From Neglectibacter sp. X58 (lineage in GTDB: Bacteria > Bacillota > Clostridia > Oscillospirales > Acutalibacteraceae): a DNA stretch of 64,000 nt. Shown here piece after piece: positions 9,838 to 19,004 of the stretch (positions within the stretch are counted from its first letter, which is position 1; every line of letters starts with the position of its first letter). The stretch covers positions 1 to 64,000 of the forward strand of contig NZ_QWEO01000003.1 of NCBI RefSeq assembly GCF_009936035.1, read 5' to 3'. Made by a program: the position numbers and the translations under genes. The notes beneath the pieces are model-generated. The model was given only the letters and a program-made list of their open reading frames with translations, did not search any database and was not told where the DNA came from.

Positions 9838-9900
9838 GTATCCATATTATCCTGCCTATACGGGCTAATGTTATCATTTTGTTATCGGCATTGATAACAC
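9838..9900. promoter_or_regulatory. Left-end arm region of element B
   Basis: It contains TATCCATATTATCC, GCCTATACG, GTTATC at 9870 and 9881, and an inverted GATAAC at 9893. The same words in the same order and spacing recur at 32938-32998 inside the left end of element D. GTTATC pairs also lie inside the right ends of B (24771) and D (40196). These are likely arm-type integrase or excisionase binding sites. Confidence 0.65.
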
Positions 9901-9990
9901 TCGCTCTGCAACTGCGGATAATACTTTTGAAATTCTGCACATTTATTATAATCGATGAGATCTCTAATTGCAATAGTAAATCTTTATTTT

Positions 9991-10065
9991 TACGCACAAA
10001 TTCGAAAATTTGTGCGTATTTTGGCTTGTAAAAACAAAATTGATATGTTATAATAAATACGCACA
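9991..10065 (+). promoter_or_regulatory. AbiE promoter and operator
   Basis: A palindrome with 12-base arms (TACGCACAAATT and its complement, 9991-10018) stands just upstream of a promoter: TTGTAA at 10026, a 17-base spacer, TATAAT at 10049. A third TACGCACA lies at 10058. AbiEi proteins are known to repress their own operons by binding inverted repeats, so this is the expected operator. Confidence 0.7.
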
Positions 10066-10115
10066 CAGAAATGGTAATGCTGTGCTTGAATTATTTGATT
10101 AAAGCAGGTGAACGA

Positions 10116-10721
10116 ATGGACAATCAAAAACTTGCCAAAGAAGTGATTACAACAAAAGGCGGAATCGCAAAATCGGCTGATTTTGTTGCTGCCGGTATGC
10201 GGTCTGCGCATGTTGTAAATTTGTGTAATAGCGGTTTTCTTGAACGTGTACGACACGGTTATTACCGTCTTGCAGATATACAGGAAATATCAGAAGCCCG
10301 GCTCATCTCTACACTCATTCCAAAAGGAATTGTCTGTGTAGAGTCAGCTTTGTTTCACTATGGATATAGTGACTTTACCCCAAGAAAATGGTCGATAGCC
10401 GTTCCACGTTCCATGTCAAGAACGAAACTTGAAGTAGATGATCTATCGCTTCAAGCCTATTATGTGCCGCCGGAGCTTTATGAGTTGGGTAAAACAACAG
10501 ATGATTTTGACGGTGTTACTCTATCTGTTTACGACCGTGAACGCACAATTTGCGATTGCTTTAAATACCGTTCCAGACTTGATAATGAAATGTTCAGCAA
10601 GGCGCTTAATGCCTATACGAATGATACAAATAAAAATCTGCAAAATCTTTCTGCGTATGCTAAAAAACTCAGGGTTTATAAAAAAGTTACAGAACTGATG
10701 GAGGTACTGCTCAATGGCTGA
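10116..10721 (+). CDS. abiEi: AbiEi-type antitoxin/transcriptional repressor
   Basis: A 201-residue antitoxin of the type IV AbiE toxin-antitoxin and abortive phage infection system. The N-terminal winged-helix (AKEVITTKGGIAKSADF, then GFLERVRHGYYRL) is followed by the AbiEi C-terminal region (VCVESALFHYGY, RTICDCFKYRS). The start is set at 10116 because AGGTGA stands just upstream. The gene overlaps the toxin by eight bases. A palindromic operator precedes it. It is AT-rich compared with the mobile backbone to its left, consistent with imported defence cargo next to the left end of element B. Confidence 0.85.
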   Translation: MDNQKLAKEVITTKGGIAKSADFVAAGMRSAHVVNLCNSGFLERVRHGYYRLADIQEISEARLISTLIPKGIVCVESALFHYGYSDFTPRKWSIAVPRSMSRTKLEVDDLSLQAYYVPPELYELGKTTDDFDGVTLSVYDRERTICDCFKYRSRLDNEMFSKALNAYTNDTNKNLQNLSAYAKKLRVYKKVTELMEVLLNG

Positions 10722-11610
10722 TATTGCTGCATCCGTGCTCGCAAGATTGAAAAATAAAGCAAAAGAAAGCGGACGAAGCTATCAGCTTTGCCTGCAACTC
10801 TTCTGCCAAGAAGAATTCTTGCGTCGATTGGAAAAATCACAATATGCGGAAAATCTTGTACTGAAAGGCGGATTGTTCATCTATTCTATTACCGATTTTG
10901 ATAGCCGTGTGACGGTAGATGTTGACTTTCTTCTTCGGAAAGTTCCCAATACTCCTGAGCAGTTGCGGGCAGTAATAGAAACAATCATTTCCACGCCTAC
11001 AGATAACGATTTTGTATCCTTTGAAATTAAAGACATTGCTCCTATTGCCGTTGCAAAAAAGTACGCCGGCATCGGAGTTTCTCTTGTGGCTCGAATTAAA
11101 AATACAAAAACGCCGTTCAGTATTGATTTTGGCGTGGGTGATGTCATAGTACCAAAGCAGGAAAAACGAAAAATCCCCACTCAGCTTGATGATTTTACAT
11201 CACCGACAGTAAATACCTATTCTCTTGAAACGACGATAGCCGAAAAGATTGACGCTATCCTAAGTCTCATGGAATTTTCGAGCAGAATGAAAGACTATTA
11301 CGATATTTATTATCTTGCTAATAAATTTAATTTTGACGGCACAGTGCTGACCGAAGCACTGAGAAAAACATTTGAAAACCGTGGACATACCTTTACGACA
11401 GATCAGTTCGAGCAGGTTATGGCCTTTGACAGCGATGACGCCATGCAGAAGAAGTGGAAAGCATTTTGCCGAAAGATTGATACAAAGACCGATGATTACG
11501 GTACTGTATTAAAAACCATAAAGACATTTTTAACAAAGCCGTTTACATCGGCAGTAGAAGGCAAAAAATTCATTAAACAATGGTCTGCTGCCAATAGCGA
11601 GTGGATGTAA
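10714..11610 (+). CDS. abiEii: AbiEii-type nucleotidyltransferase toxin
   Basis: A 298-residue member of the AbiEii/AbiGii toxin family, nucleotidyltransferase-fold enzymes that arrest growth on phage infection (studied members act on tRNA or nucleotides). The fold motifs are visible: LVLKGG near residue 51, then VDVDFLL as the metal-binding acidic pair, then IDFGVGD, and a C-terminal ETTIAEKIDAI with MKDYYDIYYL. It overlaps its antitoxin and ends 14 bases before the restriction gene. It appears full length. Confidence 0.85.
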   Translation: MADIAASVLARLKNKAKESGRSYQLCLQLFCQEEFLRRLEKSQYAENLVLKGGLFIYSITDFDSRVTVDVDFLLRKVPNTPEQLRAVIETIISTPTDNDFVSFEIKDIAPIAVAKKYAGIGVSLVARIKNTKTPFSIDFGVGDVIVPKQEKRKIPTQLDDFTSPTVNTYSLETTIAEKIDAILSLMEFSSRMKDYYDIYYLANKFNFDGTVLTEALRKTFENRGHTFTTDQFEQVMAFDSDDAMQKKWKAFCRKIDTKTDDYGTVLKTIKTFLTKPFTSAVEGKKFIKQWSAANSEWM

Positions 11611-11624
11611 TTCAGGAGGATATT

Positions 11625-13490
11625 ATGAACAGGTTTGAAATTATAAATAGAATCGGTGACAGATACCATATCGGTAATACTGAAAGTGGCGAATTTAGTT
11701 ATGCTCAAGCTTTAAAATCTGTTGGGAAAGATATTAAGGATTATCAAAAAGGAACCTCTGGAACACAACATCAGTATCTTGATCTTCGTTTTGAAAATGA
11801 GCGTTTAGCTGTTTTAATAGAAACAAAAAACAGGTTTAGCAAATGGGATAAAGCAAAAATACAGACTCAATTACAAGATTATGTGCGCTTTGAGAAGGCA
11901 TATTCAGACAAAAAGATTGTAGCTATTCTTGCCGAAATCGATGGTGACGAAGTATGGGTTTGGTATGGCCAATCAGTTATTATTGATGATGAACACCGAA
12001 TGGAAGAAGAAACTGTACTTCGATCGTTTGAAGAATATGAGAATCTATGCTTTGGTAGAGTAAATGACAAAATTAAGGTTGTTGACTCTATCAAGACGCT
12101 TAATGAAAAACTTCATTCTGATGGTATTAACGAGAAATTACGTAGCCAATTTGTTGGCACTTGCCTTCTCGCACTAAAAAATGGACTCGTATACCAAGAT
12201 GTTAAAGAAACGCTTAATCCTAAAACTGGAAAGAAAATATCACCAGAAAAGGTTATTCTAAAAAATATCAAAGATGTCTTAGAGGGGTTGCTTACTCGTG
12301 GCGGTGACTTAAATAAGGCAGGTAAACTTGCGGTTTTAAACAATAAAGTTCTTGGGGATCAAGATGTTACAAGTCTTACTTATGCAGAACTTAAGGATAT
12401 TTTAAAATTTATTGACGATAATGTTGTGCCATATATAAATGACAAAAGTACTGCGGGACAAGATTTGCTGAACTTGTTCTTTACTACATTTAATAAATAT
12501 GTTGGAAAGTCTGATAAAAATCAAGCATTTACACCTGACCACATTTGCGATTTTATGAGCAAGGCCGTTGGCGTTAATAAGAATTCTCGTGTTTTGGATC
12601 CTTGTTGCGGAAGTGGTGCATTTCTTGTTAGGGCAATGACCGACGCTATGGATGATTGCGATACTGAGGAAGAACGTGAAGAAGTAAAGAAGAATCAAAT
12701 TTTCGGCATAGAATATGAAGAGGGTGCATATGGCCTCTCCTCTACCAATATGCTAATTCACGGAGACGGAAACTCAAATGTCGTTCAAGACTCAATGTTT
12801 AAGCGTGCGAAATGGATTGCCGATAACAACATAAACATTGTTTTGATGAATCCTCCTTATAACGCCACCAAGAAATGTTGTGATCCTGATTACACAAAGA
12901 ATTGGGATGCCAAGAAAAAGGAAGATCCCTCCAAAGGTTTGCATTTTGTAGAGTGGGTAGCTCGCCATGTTCCGTCCACCTGCCAAATGGCAGTATTACT
13001 CCCTATGCAAGCTGCTATTGGTAATAGTGGTGATGTGAAAACATTCAAAAAGAAAATGCCTGACAACTATACTCTTGATGCTGTTTTTTCGCTTCCGACA
13101 GAGATGTTTTATCCTGGTGCTGCAGCAGTTGCTTGTTGTATGATTTTTGATCTTTCTCAAAAACACGAAAAAGCAAACAAAGATACTTTTTTCGGTTATT
13201 TTAAAGATGATAAATTCATCAAGCGTAAAGGGTTAGGCCGCATTGAAAGAACAGATATAGACGGCAATAGTTTATGGGCAAAAACGAAAGAACAATGGTT
13301 GACATTATATAAAAACAAGCGGGAGGTTCCCGGTCTTTCAGTAATGCATAAAGTGACTTGGCAAGATGAATGGCTTGCGGAAGCCTATATGGAAACAGAT
13401 TACAGTACATTGTCATCAAATGATTTCCAAAAGGTTCTAAATGATTATTTATCCTATCTTGTCAAGGAGGGAGAAGTATATGAATCTTGA
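11625..13490 (+). CDS. Type IIB (BcgI-like) restriction-methylation subunit
   Basis: 621 residues. The N-terminal ~130 residues resemble the HsdR N-terminal nuclease fold, with LDLRFENERLAVLIETKNRF carrying the D..ExK pattern. Residues from about 290 on are an N6-adenine methyltransferase, with LDPCCGSGAFLVRA (AdoMet binding) and MNPPYNA (catalytic). Nuclease plus methylase in one chain, followed by a separate specificity gene and no HsdR, is the BcgI layout (A subunit about 637 residues). The start at 11625 follows AGGAGG. The specificity gene start overlaps its end by 11 bases. A type I methylase with a lost HsdR is less likely because of the fused nuclease-like domain. Confidence 0.75.
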   Translation: MNRFEIINRIGDRYHIGNTESGEFSYAQALKSVGKDIKDYQKGTSGTQHQYLDLRFENERLAVLIETKNRFSKWDKAKIQTQLQDYVRFEKAYSDKKIVAILAEIDGDEVWVWYGQSVIIDDEHRMEEETVLRSFEEYENLCFGRVNDKIKVVDSIKTLNEKLHSDGINEKLRSQFVGTCLLALKNGLVYQDVKETLNPKTGKKISPEKVILKNIKDVLEGLLTRGGDLNKAGKLAVLNNKVLGDQDVTSLTYAELKDILKFIDDNVVPYINDKSTAGQDLLNLFFTTFNKYVGKSDKNQAFTPDHICDFMSKAVGVNKNSRVLDPCCGSGAFLVRAMTDAMDDCDTEEEREEVKKNQIFGIEYEEGAYGLSSTNMLIHGDGNSNVVQDSMFKRAKWIADNNINIVLMNPPYNATKKCCDPDYTKNWDAKKKEDPSKGLHFVEWVARHVPSTCQMAVLLPMQAAIGNSGDVKTFKKKMPDNYTLDAVFSLPTEMFYPGAAAVACCMIFDLSQKHEKANKDTFFGYFKDDKFIKRKGLGRIERTDIDGNSLWAKTKEQWLTLYKNKREVPGLSVMHKVTWQDEWLAEAYMETDYSTLSSNDFQKVLNDYLSYLVKEGEVYES

Positions 13491-14637
13491 TACTGCTAAA
13501 TGGAAATTGTTTAATTTTGTAAAGATTTTTGACATAAAAAAAGGGTTCTATAATAAGAAACCCGAATCGTCCGGCGTTGGAACAATTCCTTTTTTAGGTG
13601 CAACAGATAGCAACAATGGCGTTACCGAACATTATACATACGAAGAAATAGAATCATCATCAAAAACAGGAGATGGTTCTAATGAATCAATAGAACGCAA
13701 AATATTTCCTGCCAACGCAGTATGTGTTACAAATAATGGTTCTGTTGCGTATGCATATTATCAAAATAAGCCATTTACCTGTAGTCACGATGTAAATCCT
13801 TTATATTTGTTAAACGGAGAATTTAATGAATATACAGGAATGTTTGTTGCTGCTGTTATTATGTACGATAGATATCGCTGGGGATATGGAAGGAAATGGC
13901 GTCCTGAAAGAATGATAAATTCTCAGTCGCGATTGCCGATTGTGTGTGACGAGCAGGGGCTTCCGATAATTGACGCTACATATAAATATTCAAGAGAAGG
14001 ATTTACACCCGATTGGGAGTGGATGGAAAATTATATAAAAACATTACACCACAAACCGCTAACGACACAAGTAATCACTCAATCAGATGTTAATTTGAAT
14101 ACAACTGATTGGAAAGAATTTCTATTGCATCGTATTATGAAAGCAGGTATGGGAAATGGCATAGATGCTGTTTTAACTACGAGCGATAATCCTAAATATA
14201 ACTATGTATCTCGTGACAGCAATGGTAATGGTGTTGTTGGTTTTGTTGATGAAATAGAGGGAGAAGAACCATTTCCTGCAGGGACAATGTCATTAGCATT
14301 AGGTGGCAGTTTCTTGGGTTCTTGTTTTATTTAAAAGAAACCTTTCTATACCGCACAAAATGTTGCTGTTTTACAAGAAAAAGTCCCACTATCGAACCAC
14401 ACCAAACTATTCATCGCCACTTTAATTAGAAACGAATGTAAAATAAAATACCAAGCTTTTGGGAGAGAACTTAATGCTCATTTTCGCAAGGATTTTACCA
14501 TCAAATTACCCGTTAAACACGATGCGAATGGTGTTGTATATGATGAAACACACGAGTTTTCTGATGAAGGATTCATCCCCGATTGGGAGTGGATGGATAA
14601 CTATATGAAATCCTTGCCGTATAGTGATAGAATATAA
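13480..14637 (+). pseudogene. Type IIB/HsdS-like specificity subunit with in-frame TAA
   Basis: The DNA-recognition partner of the preceding gene. Two target-recognition halves are visible, each closing with a similar sequence: GFTPDWEWMENYIKTL in the first and GFIPDWEWMDNYMKSL in the second. The frame is interrupted by TAA at 14332-14334, after SLGSCFI would continue as KKPFYTAQNVAV; the frame is kept on both sides, so one base change (CAA to TAA fits) explains it. Total length would be about 385 residues, near BcgI B. With the stop, only the first half would be made, so the system is probably inactive unless read through. Confidence 0.78.
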
Positions 14638-14650
14638 AAAGAGGTATCGT

Positions 14651-15288
14651 ATGTGGAAAAAATTCAAATGGGATATGTTTGTTACTTCTTTTATTCCCCT
14701 ATGGATATCAATCGTTATTGTTGATGTTTGGACTATTGTCTGTTTTATCTTAGAGAACTGGAATAGGAAGGGAGCGCTTTCTGACAATTTGATAAACGTA
14801 TTGTATGGTAATTGTATTCAACTCGTGAGCATTGCTGTAATATCCATTTTGGTTCTCGTCAGTATTATTGGGATAAACTCTTTCCTGACAAGAAATTGGT
14901 TAAGAATAAAAAGCATCTTCCTGAAGGCAAGATTGAAAAAGCAACGAAAGCTAACAAACTGTCCTCTGAGTTTTTACTTGCATATATTTTGCCGATGATA
15001 GCTTTTGACTTTGGCAATCCGCAAAACTTAGTATTATTTATAATCTATTTTTCGGTATTGGCTTATCTTTGTATCAGAAACAACAATATCTATACGAATA
15101 TTCTCTTGGAATTCAAAGGATATCGTATATATACCTGCGATTTGACTTGCAAAGTTTTAGATGATCACACCTACCACGACAGTATTGTCATCAGCAAAAG
15201 CGACCTAACGCAAGAAGAAGGTAACGATGTGCCTTACTGGGATTTTGAAAACTATATTTATATCACAGCAAATAGGGGTGGAAAATAA
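14651..15288 (+). pseudogene. kwaA: KwaA-like Kiwa membrane protein, frameshifted
   Basis: A membrane protein of the Kiwa anti-phage system. The first frame gives two membrane segments (FVTSFIPLWISIVIVDVW and IQLVSIAVISILVLVSIIG). The second frame, from about 14890, gives KANKLSSEFLLAYILPMIAFDFG and further segments (LVLFIIYFSVLAYLCI), then a cytosolic tail ending in YWDFENYIYI. A loss of one base near 14880-14930 separates them. No canonical slippery heptamer is seen. The start at 14651 follows AGAGG. The TAATG overlap with the next gene keeps the two-gene Kiwa arrangement. Confidence 0.7.
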
Positions 15289-16235
15289 TGAGCAAGGAAG
15301 TATTAAAAAGTATTTGCACATCAGCACAGAAAGATAGCTATAGCTGGGCTCTATATTTTTTCAAAATCGACAAAAGGGCAAAGCAACCGTTCAAGGTAAA
15401 TAAAGTTAGGTTCAAAAACGATACCTATCTTTTGCAGTATGCAAAAAATCTTTTAAGTACCACTGAAACTTTTCAGATTGACCAGATCAGCGAGGTACAG
15501 GATTATGACGGCGAAAACAGTAAAGTATCTTGTGATAAGCTGCTATTAACGAACGAGCTTATTTCGGAACAATGGGAACTATTTTCGCAAGCAGTTGCAG
15601 CATCATCTGATCAGAAAATTGACGGTAAAATAAACGGTTACATATTGTGTGGACAACCTTCGGGACACGGAGACAAAGCTGTAACTTTCGTTAAAGTAGC
15701 AAATCCGATTACAAAATTAACAAATAAAAAGTCGGTCGTTTTTTCATCGACTGCTAACGATGAATTGGATTTAATAACTGATGATGTTTGCAGACTATAT
15801 TTGACAGTTGATTTTATTGCCTACAATGATGTTATGTACATTTTTAACCATACGTTTGAGACGGTTTTTAATCTTGAAAAAACAATGGCAAAAGTTAAGC
15901 AGCATGCAATAGAAGAAATAGCTGGTACAAATGTGTTTAGCGATATTGGTATTTTCAAGTCTTTGGCCTCGAAATATAAATCATCTCGCACATTTATTAC
16001 GCTCAAACCGGAAAGAATTAACCGAGTCAAGAACAAGCGAAGCAGAAAAGCAGTTGCTGATATGCTACATTTACCTCTTGATGCCAACGGTAACTTTGCT
16101 ATTACAACGGCAGAAGAAGCGTCCATTCTGATACGCTACCTATGTTTCAAGATATTCCAAGACAACGAAACAAAAGATGTATTGGAAGCCAATACTGTGA
16201 CAAAACTTAGCATTGAGCATTCTTCTCCCCAATAA
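15288..16235 (+). CDS. kwaB: KwaB-like Kiwa effector (DUF4868)
   Basis: 315 residues matching the DUF4868/KwaB family: VDFIAYNDVMYIFNHTFETVF in the central part, and a C-terminal region with NGNFAITTAEEASILIRYLC. In Kiwa, KwaA senses phage at the membrane and KwaB binds DNA and stops late transcription or replication. It overlaps kwaA by TAATG. It is full length, but its partner is frameshifted. A strong hairpin follows. Recognition is from family pattern and gene order. Confidence 0.72.
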   Translation: MSKEVLKSICTSAQKDSYSWALYFFKIDKRAKQPFKVNKVRFKNDTYLLQYAKNLLSTTETFQIDQISEVQDYDGENSKVSCDKLLLTNELISEQWELFSQAVAASSDQKIDGKINGYILCGQPSGHGDKAVTFVKVANPITKLTNKKSVVFSSTANDELDLITDDVCRLYLTVDFIAYNDVMYIFNHTFETVFNLEKTMAKVKQHAIEEIAGTNVFSDIGIFKSLASKYKSSRTFITLKPERINRVKNKRSRKAVADMLHLPLDANGNFAITTAEEASILIRYLCFKIFQDNETKDVLEANTVTKLSIEHSSPQ

Positions 16236-16313
16236 ACTCATTAAAAATGAGCTTGACTTGAAATGTACAGTTTTTTCTGTGAACGTTATTAACGAACTTT
16301 TAGCTAATCAAAC

Positions 16314-16359
16314 CGAAAACGGCGGCAGAGAGTTTTATATCTCCCTGCCGCCGTTTTCG
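16314..16359. terminator. Bidirectional terminator after kwaB
   Basis: Perfect 15-base arms, CGAAAACGGCGGCAG and its complement, with A and T runs at the outer ends. It serves the kwaB operon from the left and the tnpV remnant from the right. Confidence 0.8.
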
Positions 16360-16360
16360 A

Positions 16361-16582
16361 TTAGTTATAAATCAAATCAGTATTTACAATCTCCATTGCC
16401 ATGCTACGGATATTATTCATTCTCTGCACCCATTCAAACTGATTATCTGCCTTTAGCTGTTCCGTCACACCCTCACGCTCTGTCATCTGCTTTACCAACC
16501 GAGAGAACATTTCCTCTGCCTGCTTGTCAATGTCAGCAAGGTAACTATTCAGCTTACCGCTTGTGAGCAGAGTTAGCTCTAC
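16361..16582 (-). pseudogene. TnpV C-terminal fragment
   Basis: The minus strand encodes about 74 residues of the TnpV transposon-encoded protein: LTSGKLNSYLADIDKQAEEM, then ADNQFEWVQRMNNIRSMAMEIV, ending LIYN before the stop at 16361-16363. The N-terminal part is cut at about 16582. TnpV travels with Tn4451-like and Tn1549-like elements, so it marks a lost element between the defence cargo and the following ICE remnants. Confidence 0.75.
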
Positions 16583-16756
16583 TAATCAATCTGCCCAGCG
16601 GCAGAAAAGAAAAAAACCGCTGCTGGGCAGGCCGATTTTCTATGCCTGTTTGCTCCATGTGGCGGTTTTAAGAGATTAAAGCCGCCGTTCTTTTTTCTCC
16701 ATAGAGAGCGACGCGGTAACGCTGACAGATACGGCGGCTGATAGGAGGCAGCCGCC

Positions 16757-16885
16757 ATGAGGCGCATACCCATTCGACAAAATCTGACGAGGCTTGACCC
16801 GTCAAAAAAAGCCCGTCCTCCGCCTGGGGACATTCTGGCTTCGAGAATGAACTATACACAGCTACAAAGTGCAATTTTGTTCTGA
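16757..16885 (+). CDS. Small leader peptide of a Tn1549/Tn916-type regulatory region
   Basis: 42 residues, MRRIPIRQNLTRLDP to TQLQSAILF, with AGGAGG seven or more bases upstream. A strong hairpin with a T run (16891-16919) follows at once. A short basic ORF followed by an attenuator ahead of a sigma-like gene is known from conjugative transposons. It may couple translation to transcription of the downstream genes. No enzyme motif is present. Confidence 0.55.
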   Translation: MRRIPIRQNLTRLDPSKKARPPPGDILASRMNYTQLQSAILF

Positions 16886-16890
16886 TTTTT

Positions 16891-16919
16891 CGCCCGGTAG
16901 GTCTGCGACCTGCCGGGCG
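16891..16919 (+). terminator. Attenuator-like terminator
   Basis: CGCCCGGTAGGT pairs with ACCTGCCGGGCG around CTGCG, followed by ATTTTTG. Its place between the small ORF and the sigma-like gene fits transcription attenuation. Confidence 0.7.
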
Positions 16920-17066
16920 ATTTTTGTCGTTTCCTACGGTCTGCGCCGATCAGGAAAAATTATTTTCGCAAAGGGGGCTTTTAGCGGGTAGCAGACGGCG
17001 TTGCCGGTGTCATGTTAGCGGAAAGGGAGAGAACCACCACCATCCCCAACGAAAGGGGGTGAGAAG

Positions 17067-17258
17067 ATGGAAGCTATCCCCCGCAGCTATGACGAGTGCC
17101 GGTTTGATGCCTTTTGCAAGTCGGTACTGCGGAACGAGGCCCATAACTATCGGCGCGGCTTAAAGCGCCAGCGTGACCGGCAGGTGTCGATCAGCGCTTT
17201 GTCGCAGGCAGATATGGACAAGCTCTCTACGGTAGATCACTACCCCAGCGAGCTATGA
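17067..17258 (+). pseudogene. Sigma-70-like regulator of a conjugative element, truncated
   Basis: 63 residues: IPRSYDECRFDAFCKSVLRNEA, then KLSTVDHYPSEL and a stop. This is the conserved N-terminus of the sigma-factor-like helix-turn-helix protein of Tn1549-type elements; the DNA-binding C-terminus is missing. Four bases after its stop the next gene starts, so a deletion removed what normally lies between. AAGGGGGTG stands upstream. Confidence 0.65.
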
Positions 17259-17261
17259 ACT

Positions 17262-17585
17262 ATGGCAGTTTTCAGAGTGGAACGGAACAAGGGCTACACC
17301 GTAATGAGCAACCACCACCTACGCAACAAGGAGCTTTCCCTAAAGGCAAAGGGGCTGTTGTCGCAAATGCTGTCACTCCCCGAAGATTGGGACTACACCT
17401 TGAAAGGCTTATCCCTTATCAACCGGGAGAAGATAGACGCTATCCGCGAAGCCATTAAGGAGCTTGAACGCGCCGGGTATATCGTCCGTTCAAGGGAACG
17501 CGACGAGAAAGGACGCTTGCGGGGCGCGGACTATGTGATATTCGAGCAGCCGCAGCCGCCGGATTTACCTACATTGGAAAATCCA
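17262..17585 (+). pseudogene. Replication initiator A, N-terminal winged-helix fragment
   Basis: Starts MAVFRVERNKGYTVMSNHHL, typical of the RepA N-domain proteins of Tn1549-type ICEs, then a winged-helix region (DWDYTLKGLSLINREKID, GYIVRSRERDEKGRLRG). Similarity stops at LPTLENPT, where the sequence becomes the complement of a serine recombinase tail. The C-terminal two thirds is absent. Confidence 0.7.
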
Positions 17586-17592
17586 ACATTCT

Positions 17593-17740
17593 CTGCCTGT
17601 TCTTCCTGTTGGTTAATTTCCTCATTCAGTTGCAACAGCTTTTCCCGCAGTTCTTCCTGCTCCTGTTCGTAATCGTCAGAGAGCATTTGAAATCTGCTGT
17701 CAGAAAGTTTACCATTTGCGTTATCTTCAGAGAGCTTTTG
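17593..17740 (-). pseudogene. Serine recombinase coiled-coil fragment
   Basis: The minus strand reads KLSEDNANGKLSDSRFQMLS then DDYEQEQEELREKLLQLNEE. This is the characteristic stretch between the zinc ribbon and the C-terminus of TnpX/TndX-type recombinases. Both ends are lost. From about 17740 to 17850 nothing recognisable is seen. Confidence 0.65.
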
Positions 17741-17855
17741 TCAAGGGTAAATTATCACAAGAAATACTTGAAAATTTTGCAAAATAAGCACGGAAAAATC
17801 CAAGTACTTTTACGCTATATTTCAAGAGGCGTACTGTCTTTTTAGGGCTGAAATT

Positions 17856-18869
17856 TTATATAGCTACTGTAATTACAATAAAAATTAGGGCAGCCATAAC
17901 AGTGTGCTGTTTCCAAGTTAGGCTCAAATACCCAATAAACTCACGAATCAAAGCGTTCAATGTGAAATACCATTTTGTCTTTGCCCCAAACCCCACACAT
18001 TTCAGTCCCTGTTGTTTTGCCAGGAGCAGCGCCCGAAACACATGATACGATGTTGTTACGACTACGACCTTGGGCCGGTCTTTTTCCATTAGCCCACTCG
18101 AAAACAGCAAATTTTCCTCGGTTGATTTTGATCTACCTTCTACGATAATCTTCTCTATACCCACTCCCTTTTCTTCTGCATACCTCGCCATAGCCTCACC
18201 CTCGGCAATGTCCTCACCCGGGCCTTGTCCGCCGGACATAATCAGTACCGCGCCAGGATTGCTGTGCAGCAATTCAATTCCTCTTTCAATCCGGGCGGCA
18301 AGCAGCGGCGTGACCCTGGTGCCGATCACTCCGGCTCCCAAGACAACAATATAGTCCGCTTCCCGACGCTTTTTCCAATGGATTAGATTTAATGCCGCGG
18401 AGAGCAAATAAATGGCCATCAGGGACAGCATATAAGCCGCGGAGAGACTGATAAACAGATAGAGATTGGTACCAGGCCGCCCCTTCTCCAGACCGCCGGC
18501 CACAGGCCAGACGGTCAGATACAGGTACAGCAAAACAGAAAACAACATGGTCAAAAAATTGGCCGGTCTTAGACCCTCATGCCGGATCACCTTGATCCCC
18601 TCAACAAAAAGTGTGACAATCAAAATGACCGGAAACATGAAAACACAGCCTGCCGTCAGTAACAGCAGGGCCACCAGAATATTCATCAGAATTTCGTGTT
18701 CCGCCAACCAATTTGCGTACTCCGACAGAAGAAAAAACATCGTAACCGCCGAACAGAGCAGCATCCCCAGCATTGAAACGCCGCTCCATAATGTCCTTGG
18801 GTCATGTATCATAATCCAGGCAAAAACGCAGATCGAAATGCTCAGCAGAAAAAATGCGATTTGCAGCAT
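17856..18869 (-). CDS. YdcF/SanA-like membrane protein (DUF218)
   Basis: 337 residues. The first 200 form about six membrane helices (for instance MLQIAFFLLSISICVFAWI and FLTMLFSVLLYLYLTVWPV). The DUF218 domain follows: DYIVVLGAGV, MSGGQGPGEDIAEGEAM, EGRSKSTEENL, VVVTTSYHVFRALLLA. DUF218 proteins are implicated in envelope maintenance; the substrate is unknown. The start at 18869 has AGGAGG upstream. It runs in the same direction as the chimeric permease gene to its right and probably shared its operon. Such genes often accompany bacitracin-type two-component/ABC modules. Confidence 0.8.
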   Translation of the reverse strand: MLQIAFFLLSISICVFAWIMIHDPRTLWSGVSMLGMLLCSAVTMFFLLSEYANWLAEHEILMNILVALLLLTAGCVFMFPVILIVTLFVEGIKVIRHEGLRPANFLTMLFSVLLYLYLTVWPVAGGLEKGRPGTNLYLFISLSAAYMLSLMAIYLLSAALNLIHWKKRREADYIVVLGAGVIGTRVTPLLAARIERGIELLHSNPGAVLIMSGGQGPGEDIAEGEAMARYAEEKGVGIEKIIVEGRSKSTEENLLFSSGLMEKDRPKVVVVTTSYHVFRALLLAKQQGLKCVGFGAKTKWYFTLNALIREFIGYLSLTWKQHTVMAALIFIVITVAI

Positions 18870-19004
18870 ATCAGCGTTCTCCCTCCTTTTGTCACATCTC
18901 TGGCTCTGTGCAGCATTTACCGCAACCCACGGGGACAGTAAAACCGTGCTGTACGGCGGCTTGGTTACACCGCCGCACAGCCGGTATTTTTTCAAAGCCG
19001 GTGG

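Noticed and set aside
14880-14960. Programmed -1 frameshift in kwaA
   Set aside because: No X-XXY-YYZ heptamer in the right phase and no clear downstream stem; mutation or sequencing error is simpler.
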